NCBI GenBank assembly: GCA_030651815.1
Contig: JAUSBW010000141.1
Coordinates: 1 to 51,121, forward strand
Length of the DNA stretch: 51,121 nucleotides
Direction: 5' to 3'
Source: Methanoregula sp.
GTDB lineage: Archaea; Halobacteriota; Methanomicrobia; Methanomicrobiales; Methanospirillaceae
Notes under the pieces: generated by a model
What the model was told of the DNA's origin: nothing
Database searches by the model: none
What the model saw: the letters and a program-made list of their open reading frames with translations, nothing else
In this document: piece by piece, positions 26,417 through 33,852 of the stretch
Position numbering within the stretch: the first letter of the stretch is position 1
Layout of the letters: each line of letters begins with the position of its first letter
Position numbers and translations under genes: made by a program

Positions 26417-26914
26417 ATGGAGAAAAAAAAGGTAAAAAACGACGCACCCATTCTGGATTTCGGCTTGAAGTTCGGGGGGATACTGACCGAACTTGGCAAC
26501 TTTACGCAAGACATCACAAAGATGGTTGAGGAAGGAAAAACCGAGATGTCAAGGACCGGCGAAATCTCTTTTGATAAGTCTCAAAAACGAAAAGGGATGT
26601 ATGGGATCTCTGTCAGGATGGGCGGGGATGGTATGCCCCGTGTCGACACCTTCGGCAGGAGACCGGAAGCTGATACCCGCGAACCGATCGTTGATATTTT
26701 CGATGAAGCCGACCGGTTGCAGGTGATTGTTGAGCTCCCCGGAGTTGAAGAGAAGGACATCACTCTCGAAATAAAAGAGACCACCCTCATCATTACGGCG
26801 GGAAAAGGTGAACGGAAATACAAAAAGGAGATCGATCTCGGGGTTCCGGTCAAAGGTGAGCCAAAGAAACAGTACAAGAACGGGATCCTCGAAATCAATC
26901 TCGTAAAGGTGTGA
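26417..26914 (+). CDS. gvpH: Gas vesicle protein GvpH, Hsp20 family
   Basis: This 165-residue protein has a variable N-terminal region and a C-terminal alpha-crystallin (Hsp20) domain from about residue 88. Motifs include EPIVDIFDEADRLQVIVELP, GVEEKDITLEI and KNGILEINLVKV, the canonical end of the domain. Small heat-shock proteins prevent aggregation, and GvpH in gas vesicle clusters is thought to do this for GvpA-like proteins. AGGAGG lies upstream of the ATG. A second Hsp20 gene is at 31845 and a broken copy of that at 42550. Confidence 0.88.
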   Translation: MEKKKVKNDAPILDFGLKFGGILTELGNFTQDITKMVEEGKTEMSRTGEISFDKSQKRKGMYGISVRMGGDGMPRVDTFGRRPEADTREPIVDIFDEADRLQVIVELPGVEEKDITLEIKETTLIITAGKGERKYKKEIDLGVPVKGEPKKQYKNGILEINLVKV

Positions 26915-26994
26915 GAACGTATGCAGGCGGGCATGTTATCCGGATTCACTGATACAGGCACTGCGGGTATCTGTCCCAAAGGCCGGGATGAATA

Positions 26995-27375
26995 ATGGCA
27001 ATACAGACGGCAATGCGGGATGATTCGGCAAGTTCCCTTGTGGATGTAATCGAACGGGTGCTGGACAAAGGGGTCGTCATCAACGCCGACATCTGCGTCT
27101 CTGTCGCAGGCGTTGAACTTCTCGGCATCAAGATACGTGCAGCGGTAGCTTCGTTTGAGACTGCCGCGAAGTACGGGCTCGAGTTCCCTTCAGGTACGAA
27201 CATGAATACGGCGGTCTGGGGCCGGGTAAAAGAAGACCAGGAAAAATGCCCCCAGTGCGGGAAAACGGTCCCCATCCATGTGCTGCTCAACGAGAGTTGT
27301 CCGTGGTGCGGCTGGTCGAGCGCGAAAGCCTTAATGAACGCCCCGTCACTAAAACGGATTTCCCATCACAGGTGA
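26995..27375 (+). CDS. gvpJ: GvpJ-type minor gas vesicle protein with C-terminal zinc ribbon
   Basis: Residues 13-68 are a GvpA-family core (SLVDVIERVLDKGVVINAD, SVAGVELLGIKIRA, ETAAKYGLEFPSGT), and the last segment is typical of GvpJ. Residues 85-105 form a likely zinc ribbon, CPQCGK then CPWCGW, absent from ordinary GvpJ. GvpJ nucleates vesicle growth in known systems. The ATG at 26995 is in a tightly packed series with gvpM, six bases later. The zinc-ribbon fusion is seen directly; what it binds is unknown. Confidence 0.88.
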   Translation: MAIQTAMRDDSASSLVDVIERVLDKGVVINADICVSVAGVELLGIKIRAAVASFETAAKYGLEFPSGTNMNTAVWGRVKEDQEKCPQCGKTVPIHVLLNESCPWCGWSSAKALMNAPSLKRISHHR

Positions 27376-27381
27376 CAGGGA

Positions 27382-28029
27382 ATGGAAGCGACCCGTGAAC
27401 GGAGAACAACTCTTGTCGACCTGCTTGACCGGGTACTGGACAAAGGAGCAGTCATTGATGCAGATGTGATCATCACCGTTTCCGGTGTCCCCCTCATCGG
27501 GCTCAAACTCCGGGCAATGCTTGCGAGCATCGAGACGATGATCGAGTACGGGATGTGGGCGGACTGGGACAAAGCCATCCGGGCTGCTGCAAACGAAGAA
27601 GAGAAGAAAAAGCTCGTACAGGAGATCGCCCTGCTGCAAGGCGAGACGCCCCGCTTCCAGTGCGCTGCTTCCTACTGGCAGTCTGAAGGTGCCTGCCCGG
27701 CGTGGACCTACGGCACCCTCACCCTCACCGATGCTGCGATCCGAATCCACCGGAGAGAACCGTTATCATGCCTTGTTACCGTCCGCTTCGAAGAACTTGC
27801 CGGGTATTCGCTCGAATACGGTACGGTATCGGCCTCTGCCGAACCATCCGGATATCTCCATCTGGTCCTGACGAATGGCTCGGTCATTTCGCTCCACCCG
27901 AATGACATAAAGCAGGTGATTATAAGAATCGGTGAAGAGATGAACCGGAGAAAACTCCGGTGGGCACCGGTCGAGTGCCATGCCCGGATGCCGGAGAATT
28001 ACCGGCTGTGTGTAGTAAAAGAGACGTGA
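27382..28029 (+). CDS. gvpM: GvpM-type minor gas vesicle protein with long C-terminal domain
   Basis: The first 60 residues have the GvpA-family core in GvpM form (TLVDLLDRVLDKGAVIDAD, ITVSGVPLIGLKLRAMLASI, ETMIEYG). The protein then continues for about 150 residues, while GvpM usually ends near 85. The extension has strand-rich sequence (AIRIHRREPLSCLVTVRFEE, then GYLHLVLTNGSVISLHPND) ending in a helix, which resembles a GRAM/PH-like fold; this is a weak inference. The gene follows gvpJ by six bases and precedes the ArsA-type ATPase. Confidence 0.85.
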   Translation: MEATRERRTTLVDLLDRVLDKGAVIDADVIITVSGVPLIGLKLRAMLASIETMIEYGMWADWDKAIRAAANEEEKKKLVQEIALLQGETPRFQCAASYWQSEGACPAWTYGTLTLTDAAIRIHRREPLSCLVTVRFEELAGYSLEYGTVSASAEPSGYLHLVLTNGSVISLHPNDIKQVIIRIGEEMNRRKLRWAPVECHARMPENYRLCVVKET

Positions 28030-28068
28030 ACCGGAATTTATTATACCCGACAAGCAGGTGTAAGTCAC

Positions 28069-29166
28069 ATGAACTCACAGGTACAACCCAAAAAAAGAGC
28101 GGCGGAAAATACCCGGACTCCTCGTGTGAGTGTCACAAAGGTATCAAAGGCATCTGCGAAAACATTTGCAATTACCACACCGGATTTACCTGCTGCTACT
28201 GCAACACCGTCAACAAAGATCATCCTCTTTGGAGGGAAGGGCGGCGTTGGAAAGACGTCAGCTGCTGCCGCTACGGCTCTTGCGCTCGCCGATGCGGGAG
28301 AGCGTGTACTGATCATCTCCAGTGATCCGGCACCCTCTCTCTCGGATATCTTTGAATGTCCCATCGGGGGAACTGTCACCCATGTCGCAAAGGGGCTCTC
28401 GGCAATCGAGATCAATGCCGAAACCGTTGTTGAAAAGTACAAGAAGATCTACGGCAGTGCCATCATTGACGCCGTCACGGTCATTCCCATCAATGAAGAT
28501 ATGCTTGACGAGATCCCAAACACGGTCATACCGGGATTCGATGAACTCTTCGCACTAGAAGAGATGCTCACCTTCTTACCTGAAGGATATGATTACATCA
28601 TCTGGGATACTGCCCCCACTGGGCATACCCTGCGCCTCCTAACCCTTCCGGACAGCATCGTCGGCTACACGACTGGCATGCAGAAGATCCAGAAGCGGCT
28701 GGCTGGTGTGAGCGGCGCCATCAGGGTCTTGTTTGACAAGGAATCATCCAAAGACACACTGGATCTCGCGTTGTTGCGGTTGCAGGAGATGGCACAGCAC
28801 GCCCTCGCGGTGCTCACCGATCACGAGCGGACAGAGTTCGTCCTCATCATCATCCCTGAGGCACTGGCACTGTACCAGACAGAACGCATGAAGCAGGTGC
28901 TTGACAGGCTCGATATTCTCACCGCAAGAATTATCGTAAATGGAATCGTTCCAAAAAATACCTGCCCGTTCTGCATCTCACGCCGGACCGTGCAGGAGCG
29001 GTACCTTAAAAAGATCCACAAACGCTACGATGACCAGTTGACCGTCATCGAGGTGCCGCTCTTTTCCGGTGAGTTAAAAGGGCGGGAGCTGTTGATGGAG
29101 TATGCCCGGTACCTCGGTTGGGGAGCAGGTGCCGGGCTAAAAGAGGATACTGGGGTAGTGCCATGA
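28069..29166 (+). CDS. ArsA/Get3-family ATPase in the gas vesicle cluster
   Basis: This 365-residue P-loop ATPase has a deviant Walker A motif GKGGVGKTS (56-64), SSDPAPSLSD after it, a switch region WDTAPTGHTLRLL and NTCPFCISRR near the C-terminus, a CxxC pair as in archaeal Get3 proteins. About 48 low-complexity residues precede the ATPase domain. Family members shuttle tail-anchored membrane proteins (Get3) or power arsenite export. No arsenite genes are nearby, so a chaperone role for hydrophobic gas vesicle proteins is the better inference. Its C-terminal 85 residues recur as a fragment at 30464-30709. Confidence 0.88.
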   Translation: MNSQVQPKKRAAENTRTPRVSVTKVSKASAKTFAITTPDLPAATATPSTKIILFGGKGGVGKTSAAAATALALADAGERVLIISSDPAPSLSDIFECPIGGTVTHVAKGLSAIEINAETVVEKYKKIYGSAIIDAVTVIPINEDMLDEIPNTVIPGFDELFALEEMLTFLPEGYDYIIWDTAPTGHTLRLLTLPDSIVGYTTGMQKIQKRLAGVSGAIRVLFDKESSKDTLDLALLRLQEMAQHALAVLTDHERTEFVLIIIPEALALYQTERMKQVLDRLDILTARIIVNGIVPKNTCPFCISRRTVQERYLKKIHKRYDDQLTVIEVPLFSGELKGRELLMEYARYLGWGAGAGLKEDTGVVP

Positions 29167-29206
29167 AAAACATGCAGGATCCCTATCATAATGGAGAAGT
29201 AAAATG
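29163..29206 (+). pseudogene. Remnant start of a copy of the 30706 gene
   Basis: Directly after the ATPase, ATG 29163 opens a 14-codon frame reading MKNMQDPYHNGEVK. The intact gene at 30706 begins MKNVHDPFRET in the same position relative to the ATPase C-terminus. This is best explained as a leftover of a duplication. It could also be a tiny leader, since its stop overlaps the next start. Confidence 0.5.
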
Positions 29207-29518
29207 ACAATTCAGAATGTAAAATGCGCCTTTTGCAAAGGAAGCGGGACAGATCCACTTAGCGGGTCTGTCTGCCAGACATGCAAAGGAAAAGGTACCG
29301 TAACGATTCATGGACCAATAAGCAGGTGTGTTTATTGCCGCGGAACCGGAAAACACCCTGACAAGCAACGCACACTCACATGCCCGGTTTGCTGGGGCAA
29401 AGGCGTTATCACGGTTTCGGAAAAAGCCAAAACCTGCCCCACATGTAAGGGAACGGGGAGAGCAAAAGAGAGCAGGCTGCCCTGCCTCACATGTAAGGGA
29501 GCGGGAAAGACACATTAA
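29204..29518 (+). CDS. DnaJ-type zinc-finger protein 1
   Basis: This 104-residue protein is made almost entirely of CxxCxGxG-like motifs: CAFCKGSG, CQTCKGKG, CVYCRGTG, CPVCWGKG, CPTCKGTG and CLTCKGAG. This matches the zinc-binding cysteine-rich region of DnaJ without J-domain or substrate domain. It probably binds two or three zinc ions and acts in protein folding or disulfide chemistry. GGAG lies upstream of the ATG. A close paralogue is at 29834-30190. Confidence 0.85.
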   Translation: MTIQNVKCAFCKGSGTDPLSGSVCQTCKGKGTVTIHGPISRCVYCRGTGKHPDKQRTLTCPVCWGKGVITVSEKAKTCPTCKGTGRAKESRLPCLTCKGAGKTH

Positions 29519-29533
29519 GGTTAAGGTGACCCA

Positions 29534-29698
29534 ATGACTGTAAAAGGAATAAACGATATTAAAACGCGGAAGAATATCGTAACCTTAAAAGGAGTAGTCT
29601 GTCCCGCATGCCATGATACAGGGATCAATCCAACGACACGGCTCAGGTGCAGTGTCTGCGACGGCACAAGGTATGTCCGGCCCTGGGGCGGATGTTGA
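29534..29698 (+). CDS. 54-residue zinc-finger-like small protein 1
   Basis: The short frame begins MTVKGINDIKTRKNIVTLKG and continues with CPACHDTGINPTTRLRC and SVCDGT: two CxxC pairs that can bind zinc. A paralogue at 30277-30459 keeps the same core and cysteines, which supports coding. It lies between the two DnaJ-type zinc-finger genes. The function is unknown. The ORF is real by conservation of the pair, though short. Confidence 0.7.
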   Translation: MTVKGINDIKTRKNIVTLKGVVCPACHDTGINPTTRLRCSVCDGTRYVRPWGGC

Positions 29699-29699
29699 A

Positions 29700-29837
29700 A
29701 TGAAGACTGCAACAACCCGGTCAGGCAAGAACCGTTACATTAAGATGCTCTTGCAAAAAATCGGCAGCGGTGACCACACGGGCGTAGATCCGGTAGATGT
29801 AATTGATGGCTGCTTAAAAGAAGAGGGATTGCAATGA
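29700..29837 (+). CDS. 45-residue small protein, unrecognised
   Basis: ATG 29700 opens a 45-codon frame beginning MKTATTRSGKNRYIKMLLQK and ending DVIDGCLKEEGLQ. Its stop overlaps the ATG of the next gene (ATGA at 29834), typical of translational coupling, and the start follows the previous stop by one base. The N-terminus is basic and the C-terminus acidic and helical. I do not recognise it. Confidence 0.6.
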   Translation: MKTATTRSGKNRYIKMLLQKIGSGDHTGVDPVDVIDGCLKEEGLQ

Positions 29838-30190
29838 ACCGTACCATCAAATGTGCTTTTTGCAATGGTAAAGGATTAGACCCCTTCAAAATCCTGTCTC
29901 CCCTTTCCTCCTGCCAGACGTGCGTGGGAAAGGGCACCGTGGAAGTCCACGGTAAAACTGTCTCCTGTCCGTACTGCACAGGGGACGGAAAGGACCCGCA
30001 CCACCGGCTCACGTGTCCGGTCTGTTGGGGAAAAGGGGAAGTTACCGTCGCAACGGCAACCGAAACCTGTCCCAAATGCAAAGGATCCGGAAATATCCAT
30101 GGGAGCACCCTGCCATGCATCAAATGTGCAGGGAAGGGTTTGATCTCAACGGAAAATTCGCCACTGGGGCGCCAGAAGAAGAAGGATTAG
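29834..30190 (+). CDS. DnaJ-type zinc-finger protein 2
   Basis: This 118-residue paralogue of the 29204 protein carries CAFCNGKG, CQTCVGKG, CPYCTGDG, CPVCWGKG, CPKCKGSG and CIKCAGKG. The number and order of motifs match paralogue 1, so the two arose by duplication. No J-domain is present. It may work with the ArsA-type ATPase or Hsp20 proteins as a chaperone module for vesicle proteins; this is inference from context. Confidence 0.85.
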   Translation: MNRTIKCAFCNGKGLDPFKILSPLSSCQTCVGKGTVEVHGKTVSCPYCTGDGKDPHHRLTCPVCWGKGEVTVATATETCPKCKGSGNIHGSTLPCIKCAGKGLISTENSPLGRQKKKD

Positions 30191-30276
30191 CTTGCGAAAG
30201 GCATCGGACGCCTCCAATAGATTATAGCAAATACGGAGCAGACTCTGGCAAAGATCAAAGATTGAAAGGTGAAAAA

Positions 30277-30459
30277 ATGAAATTAAAGGGAGTAAACAAC
30301 ATTAAAACGCGGAAGAATATCGTAACCTTACAAGGGGTACTCTGTCCCGCATGCCATAGTACAGGGATTAATCCAACGACACGGCTCATGTGCAGTGTCT
30401 GCGATGGCACCCTGTATACGTCCGGCTCCGACCGAACGGTTCATAAAGATACTGGATGA
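30277..30459 (+). CDS. 60-residue zinc-finger-like small protein 2
   Basis: It starts MKLKGVNNIKTRKNIVTLQG and has the two CxxC pairs CPACHSTG and CSVCDGT, like the 29534 protein. The C-terminus (TSGSDRTVHKDTG) differs from the paralogue and runs to the boundary of the ATPase fragment that follows, so the end may have been altered by the rearrangement. AAAGGTG lies before the ATG. Confidence 0.65.
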   Translation: MKLKGVNNIKTRKNIVTLQGVLCPACHSTGINPTTRLMCSVCDGTLYTSGSDRTVHKDTG

Positions 30460-30463
30460 GCCG

Positions 30464-30709
30464 GGTATCCACATGATCGCGAATGGAATTATCCCGAAAA
30501 ATACCTGCCCGTTCTGCACCTCACGCCGGAATGTGCAGGAGCGGTATCTTGCAAAGATCCGCCAGCGCTACGATGACCAGTTGACGGTCATTGAAGTGCC
30601 GCTTTTTCCCGGTGAGTTAAAAGGACAAGAGCAGCTGATGCAGTATGCCCGGTACCTCGGATGGGGAGCAGGTGCCGGGCTAAAAGAGGATACCGGGGCA
30701 GAGCCATGA
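30464..30709 (+). pseudogene. Duplicated C-terminal fragment of the ArsA-type ATPase
   Basis: The reading frame contains IPKNTCPFCTSRRNVQERYL, DDQLTVIEVPLFPGELKG and GWGAGAGLKEDTGAEP, matching the last 85 or so residues of the ATPase at 28069 with few changes. The P-loop part is absent. It sits downstream of the zinc-finger genes and immediately before the 30706 gene, so the ATPase end and the following gene start were duplicated together around the zinc-finger cassette. Confidence 0.8.
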
Positions 30710-31005
30710 AAAACGTACATGATCCCTTCCGTGAAACAAGCATCCCGCCGCATGAAAACGATACCCGCAGTATTCCCGTGAAAACAAAAGCGCGAAAAGG
30801 AAAGGGAAAGAAAAAAGGAAGATCCATTCTTGAGACGGTCAAAAACGTAAAGATCGAGGTTGTAGAGCCCTTAACGATCAGTCCTGTCCGCCCCCTTTCC
30901 ATCAACGTGCCCGGTTTCTCCACGGAAAAAACCGAGATCGGCGTGGCGGAGATCTACGGCAACAAGGCACTCTATCTCCGGCTTTCCTTAAGGAGTGATA
31001 ACTAA
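30706..31005 (+). CDS. 99-residue gvp-cluster protein of unknown function
   Basis: The ATG at 30706 overlaps the end of the ATPase fragment, the same arrangement as the remnant at 29163. The N-terminal half is basic (KTKARKGKGKKKGRS) and the C-terminal half beta-like (PLSINVPGF, EIYGNKALYLRLSL). It does not match a gas vesicle family I can name, although basic small proteins such as GvpI occur in other clusters. It ends directly before the 31006 gene, suggesting co-translation. Confidence 0.7.
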   Translation: MKNVHDPFRETSIPPHENDTRSIPVKTKARKGKGKKKGRSILETVKNVKIEVVEPLTISPVRPLSINVPGFSTEKTEIGVAEIYGNKALYLRLSLRSDN

Positions 31006-31848
31006 ATGACCCCGCAGCAGGGCACTAAAACGAGCCCGATCATGACGGTATTAGCTGGTACCCTGCAGGAGATCCTCAATACACTCTACCGGAAGTACCC
31101 GGATGAAGTCCAATCAGCCTGCACAGGCAAAGGTGCACACTCATCCGGCAATCCTGCCGATCTTGAGGATCTCATCCTGCGATATTCCGGCGATGAAGAG
31201 ATCAACGAGATCCTCGCTCGCAGGTTTAAGGAGTGCGGGTTGATCAGCGATTCGATTCCGGAATCTGCCTCACCGCTGGCAAGGCAGCGCTATGATCTCT
31301 ATAGCGATCTCGATGAAGGGAGCAGAACCATCCTCGGCATCCTGTATGAGCAGCGATACGCCACCCTGGACGAACTGAGCGCCTGCTCCGGGCTTACCCA
31401 TTACGCAGTGCTGCACCGGTTGCGGGAGATTATCATCCCGATGTCTGTCAAGCGCCGGGGCAGACCGATCGCTGTCTTCTGTGAGTCCGCAACAGACCTT
31501 GCCACCGGCAGGCAGATCGTGTTCTCGTGGTGGTTGAATGACGATCTCCTGCACAAGAAAAAGGAAGTTGAGGTAGTTGAGACGAGCGACTCTCTAGTAA
31601 TCACGCTTGACCGTACCGGATGTGACCTGCCAAAGACCCCGAATGTATCAGCCAGCTGTACGCATGGCATACTGGAGATCAAGGTAGAGAAAAACCCTGA
31701 TGAACCATGCAGGTCCGGCAAAGGTAAGAGGAACGTTGGCTTACCGGCTTTTAAGCCAACCGGCGATGATCTGGTAACCGGGCAAACATACGGACATGAA
31801 AGCGACGACAGCCGTTTTCATAATAAAAATACCGGGGGAAGAACATGA
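31006..31848 (+). CDS. Winged-helix plus Hsp20-like protein in the gvp cluster
   Basis: This 280-residue protein has a helical N-terminus, a likely winged helix at about 104-160 (TILGILYEQRYATLDELS, LTHYAVLHRLREI, SVKRRGRPIAVF) and at about 185-229 strands resembling the end of an alpha-crystallin domain (EVVETSDSLVITLD, then THGILEIKVEK). The tail is low-complexity. The fold assignments are inference from pattern. Its stop overlaps the start of the Hsp20 gene by 4 bases. It may be a regulator or adaptor of vesicle assembly. Confidence 0.65.
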   Translation: MTPQQGTKTSPIMTVLAGTLQEILNTLYRKYPDEVQSACTGKGAHSSGNPADLEDLILRYSGDEEINEILARRFKECGLISDSIPESASPLARQRYDLYSDLDEGSRTILGILYEQRYATLDELSACSGLTHYAVLHRLREIIIPMSVKRRGRPIAVFCESATDLATGRQIVFSWWLNDDLLHKKKEVEVVETSDSLVITLDRTGCDLPKTPNVSASCTHGILEIKVEKNPDEPCRSGKGKRNVGLPAFKPTGDDLVTGQTYGHESDDSRFHNKNTGGRT

Positions 31849-32363
31849 AGAAGAATGACCAAAAGACGAATGATACTGATGATGACGATAGTGTTGTAGA
31901 GAGTGTAGTGAATGATATGCTGCCGGGCATGGGGAATCTGGTTAAGAACCTGCGCAAACGATCGCCGGAGCTGGACCGGAAAATCAAAGAGAAAGAGCAG
32001 GAGATCAAAAAGAGGTTAGAAGAGGGATACTCTCCGGAACCAACGGTCACCCACAGTGTAAAGATCCGTTCGCTCGTCCCATCCGGTCCAAAGAAGGCAG
32101 AAGAACGCCCGGAGAACAAGACGATCGAACCGATAACAGACATATTCAATGAGGGTGACCTGCTGCGTATCGTGATCGAGATGCCGGGCGTCACTATGGA
32201 AAAGATACATATCGCAGTCAAAGGCCATTCACTCGAGGTCTCGGCAAAAGAGAGCGGGAAGCGGTACAAAAAAGAGATCACCTTACCCTGGCACGGAAAG
32301 CTTGCAAAAGAACGGTACCAGAACGGGATTTTAGAGCTGGTCCTGGAGCAAAATGACCATTGA
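31845..32363 (+). CDS. Second Hsp20-family gas vesicle protein (GvpH-like)
   Basis: This 172-residue protein has an acidic N-terminus with helical, charged middle (LDRKIKEKEQEIKKRLEEG) and an Hsp20-like domain from about 95: EPITDIFNEGDLLRIVIEMP, GVTMEKIHIAVKG, and YQNGILELVLEQNDH. It is a paralogue of gvpH at 26417 but clearly diverged. The stop overlaps the gvpK start by 11 bases. A 5'-truncated copy with most residues conserved is at 42550-42841. Confidence 0.85.
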   Translation: MKKNDQKTNDTDDDDSVVESVVNDMLPGMGNLVKNLRKRSPELDRKIKEKEQEIKKRLEEGYSPEPTVTHSVKIRSLVPSGPKKAEERPENKTIEPITDIFNEGDLLRIVIEMPGVTMEKIHIAVKGHSLEVSAKESGKRYKKEITLPWHGKLAKERYQNGILELVLEQNDH

Positions 32364-32718
32364 GATCGATGAGAACAACCTAAAAGAGGGCGTACTAGGG
32401 CTTGTTATCGCAGTCGTTGAGATCCTTGAAGAGGCACTCAAGATCCAGGCATTGAAGCGGATGGAGTCAGGCGTGTTATCGGAAGCAGAGATCGAACGCC
32501 TCGGTAAATCCCTTATGGACCTTCACGTGGCGATCGAGCAGATAAAAACCGACCAGGGACTGACAAAAACGGTCGGGGAGATCCGTGCCGAACTGGATGA
32601 CATCGTCGATGATGTGGTTGAGAAGATGATAAACCCGGTTGATTTCCAAAACTCAATTGCGCAGGAGACGACCGGGAACCGTGGAGAATTATGGAAACGG
32701 GAGAGCGAGATATGTTAA
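32353..32718 (+). CDS. gvpK: Gas vesicle protein GvpK, copy 1
   Basis: This 121-residue protein matches GvpK: GVLGLVIAVVEILEEALKIQ, ALKRMESG, then SEAEIERLGKSLMDLHVAIEQ. GvpK is a helical minor protein required for vesicle formation in several systems. The ATG lies inside the end of the Hsp20 gene. The last part overlaps a small ORF preceding gvpL. The second copy at 42831-43196 differs at only a few residues, mainly near the C-terminus. Confidence 0.92.
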   Translation: MTIEIDENNLKEGVLGLVIAVVEILEEALKIQALKRMESGVLSEAEIERLGKSLMDLHVAIEQIKTDQGLTKTVGEIRAELDDIVDDVVEKMINPVDFQNSIAQETTGNRGELWKRESEIC

Positions 32719-32987
32719 GGGGAGTCTCACAGAAGGAGCCGCATAAGAACCCGTTGTTAGTGGAAATTCGCTCAGGAATTTCCCGTAATCTTATCCCCGG
32801 TTGTTGGCCCCGCTGCCAATCAGCTATTCAGAATTATGTCAGCAGGAAAGGCAGATGTATCTTTAAAGAGGATCCGAAACAGGAACCCGTATTTGTAGTG
32901 CTGCACGGTGATGCACCTGCTACGGTAAGAGAGTCTGGAGGAAAACAATTGTCTTTCCCTGCACCCGGACGGGAAGTGATGATATGA
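32712..32987 (+). CDS. 91-residue ORF between gvpK and gvpL, copy 1
   Basis: This frame begins at ATG 32712 inside the end of gvpK and stops with ATGA overlapping the gvpL start. GGGAG lies 8 bases before the ATG; an in-frame ATG at 32691 is possible. The matching frame in the second gvp block (43190-43465) has exactly the same length and the same overlaps, but the protein sequence is much more diverged than GvpK or GvpL on either side. It may be a fast-evolving coding gene or a coupled leader. I do not recognise any domain. Confidence 0.5.
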   Translation: MLRGVSQKEPHKNPLLVEIRSGISRNLIPGCWPRCQSAIQNYVSRKGRCIFKEDPKQEPVFVVLHGDAPATVRESGGKQLSFPAPGREVMI

Positions 32988-33763
32988 CGGGAACAAAAAA
33001 AGACGGGTTGTACCTGTATGCCCTCGTAGAGCACAATGGGGAGATCCCTACGGGAATCACCGGTGTTGAAGGGGAGCCGCTCTTTTCCCTCCCGTACCGT
33101 AACTTGTCTGCTATTGTCCATGCCTGCCCGCTCACCCCCTATGCGAGTGATGACCAGACAGTAGTGACCGGATGGGTACTGAGTCACGAGCAGGTGCTGG
33201 AACGGCTTATCGGGTTGGGGATGAACACCATCCCATTTACGTTTGACACCATCATCAAACCGGAAAAAGAGCGGGATGCAACAGCTGTGCTCACCGGGTG
33301 GTTGTCCAACGAATATGAGATTTTTTTGCAGAAATTCGAAAAGATCCGAATGAAAAAGGAGTATGGAGTCCAGATATTTGTACACCGTCAGAAGATTCAG
33401 GATACGATCACTGCAACAAACGATTTCATAAAGCGACTTGAAGCACAGGCAAAGACCAGCGGTCCGGGAAAAAAGTACATGATTCAGCAACAGCTGGAAA
33501 AGGAAGTAAAAGTTGCCATGGATGCTGAGATTGCCGGCATCATTTCAGAGATTACGAGAAAGATACAGAAATATTGCGATGAGATCCGTATGGGTAAGCT
33601 GAAGAAAGGGCAGGTGCCGGAACGGGATATGATCCTGAACTGCTCGTGTCTTGTAACAGAAGAGAATTACGAAAAGCTTGGCGCTGTATTAGAAGAGATC
33701 GAGAGGGAAGGCGACTTGTCGGTGAGATTCACCGGGCCGTGGGCGGTGTACTCTTTTGTATGA
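32984..33763 (+). CDS. gvpL: Gas vesicle protein GvpL, copy 1
   Basis: This 259-residue GvpF/GvpL-family protein has LYLYALVEHNGEIPTGITG near the N-terminus, NTIPFTFDTI, a long helical middle and the C-terminal signature FTGPWAVYSFV. GvpL interacts with other minor Gvp proteins in known systems. The ATG overlaps the stop of the preceding small ORF (ATGA). Copy 2 at 43462-44241 has the same length and is highly similar. It ends the main gvp series. Confidence 0.92.
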   Translation: MTGTKKDGLYLYALVEHNGEIPTGITGVEGEPLFSLPYRNLSAIVHACPLTPYASDDQTVVTGWVLSHEQVLERLIGLGMNTIPFTFDTIIKPEKERDATAVLTGWLSNEYEIFLQKFEKIRMKKEYGVQIFVHRQKIQDTITATNDFIKRLEAQAKTSGPGKKYMIQQQLEKEVKVAMDAEIAGIISEITRKIQKYCDEIRMGKLKKGQVPERDMILNCSCLVTEENYEKLGAVLEEIEREGDLSVRFTGPWAVYSFV

Positions 33764-33852
33764 GATTACGATTCATCGTCATACCTGACGGTTACTGAGA
33801 AAGGAGGCTGAGGTATGTGATTACGGTGAACCTGAAAAAAGGCGTATTCTAC

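Noticed and set aside
28069-29166. Arsenite efflux ATPase as the function of the ArsA-type gene
   Set aside because: No ArsB, ArsR or ArsD gene is nearby and the CxxC pair near the C-terminus fits Get3-type archaeal proteins better.
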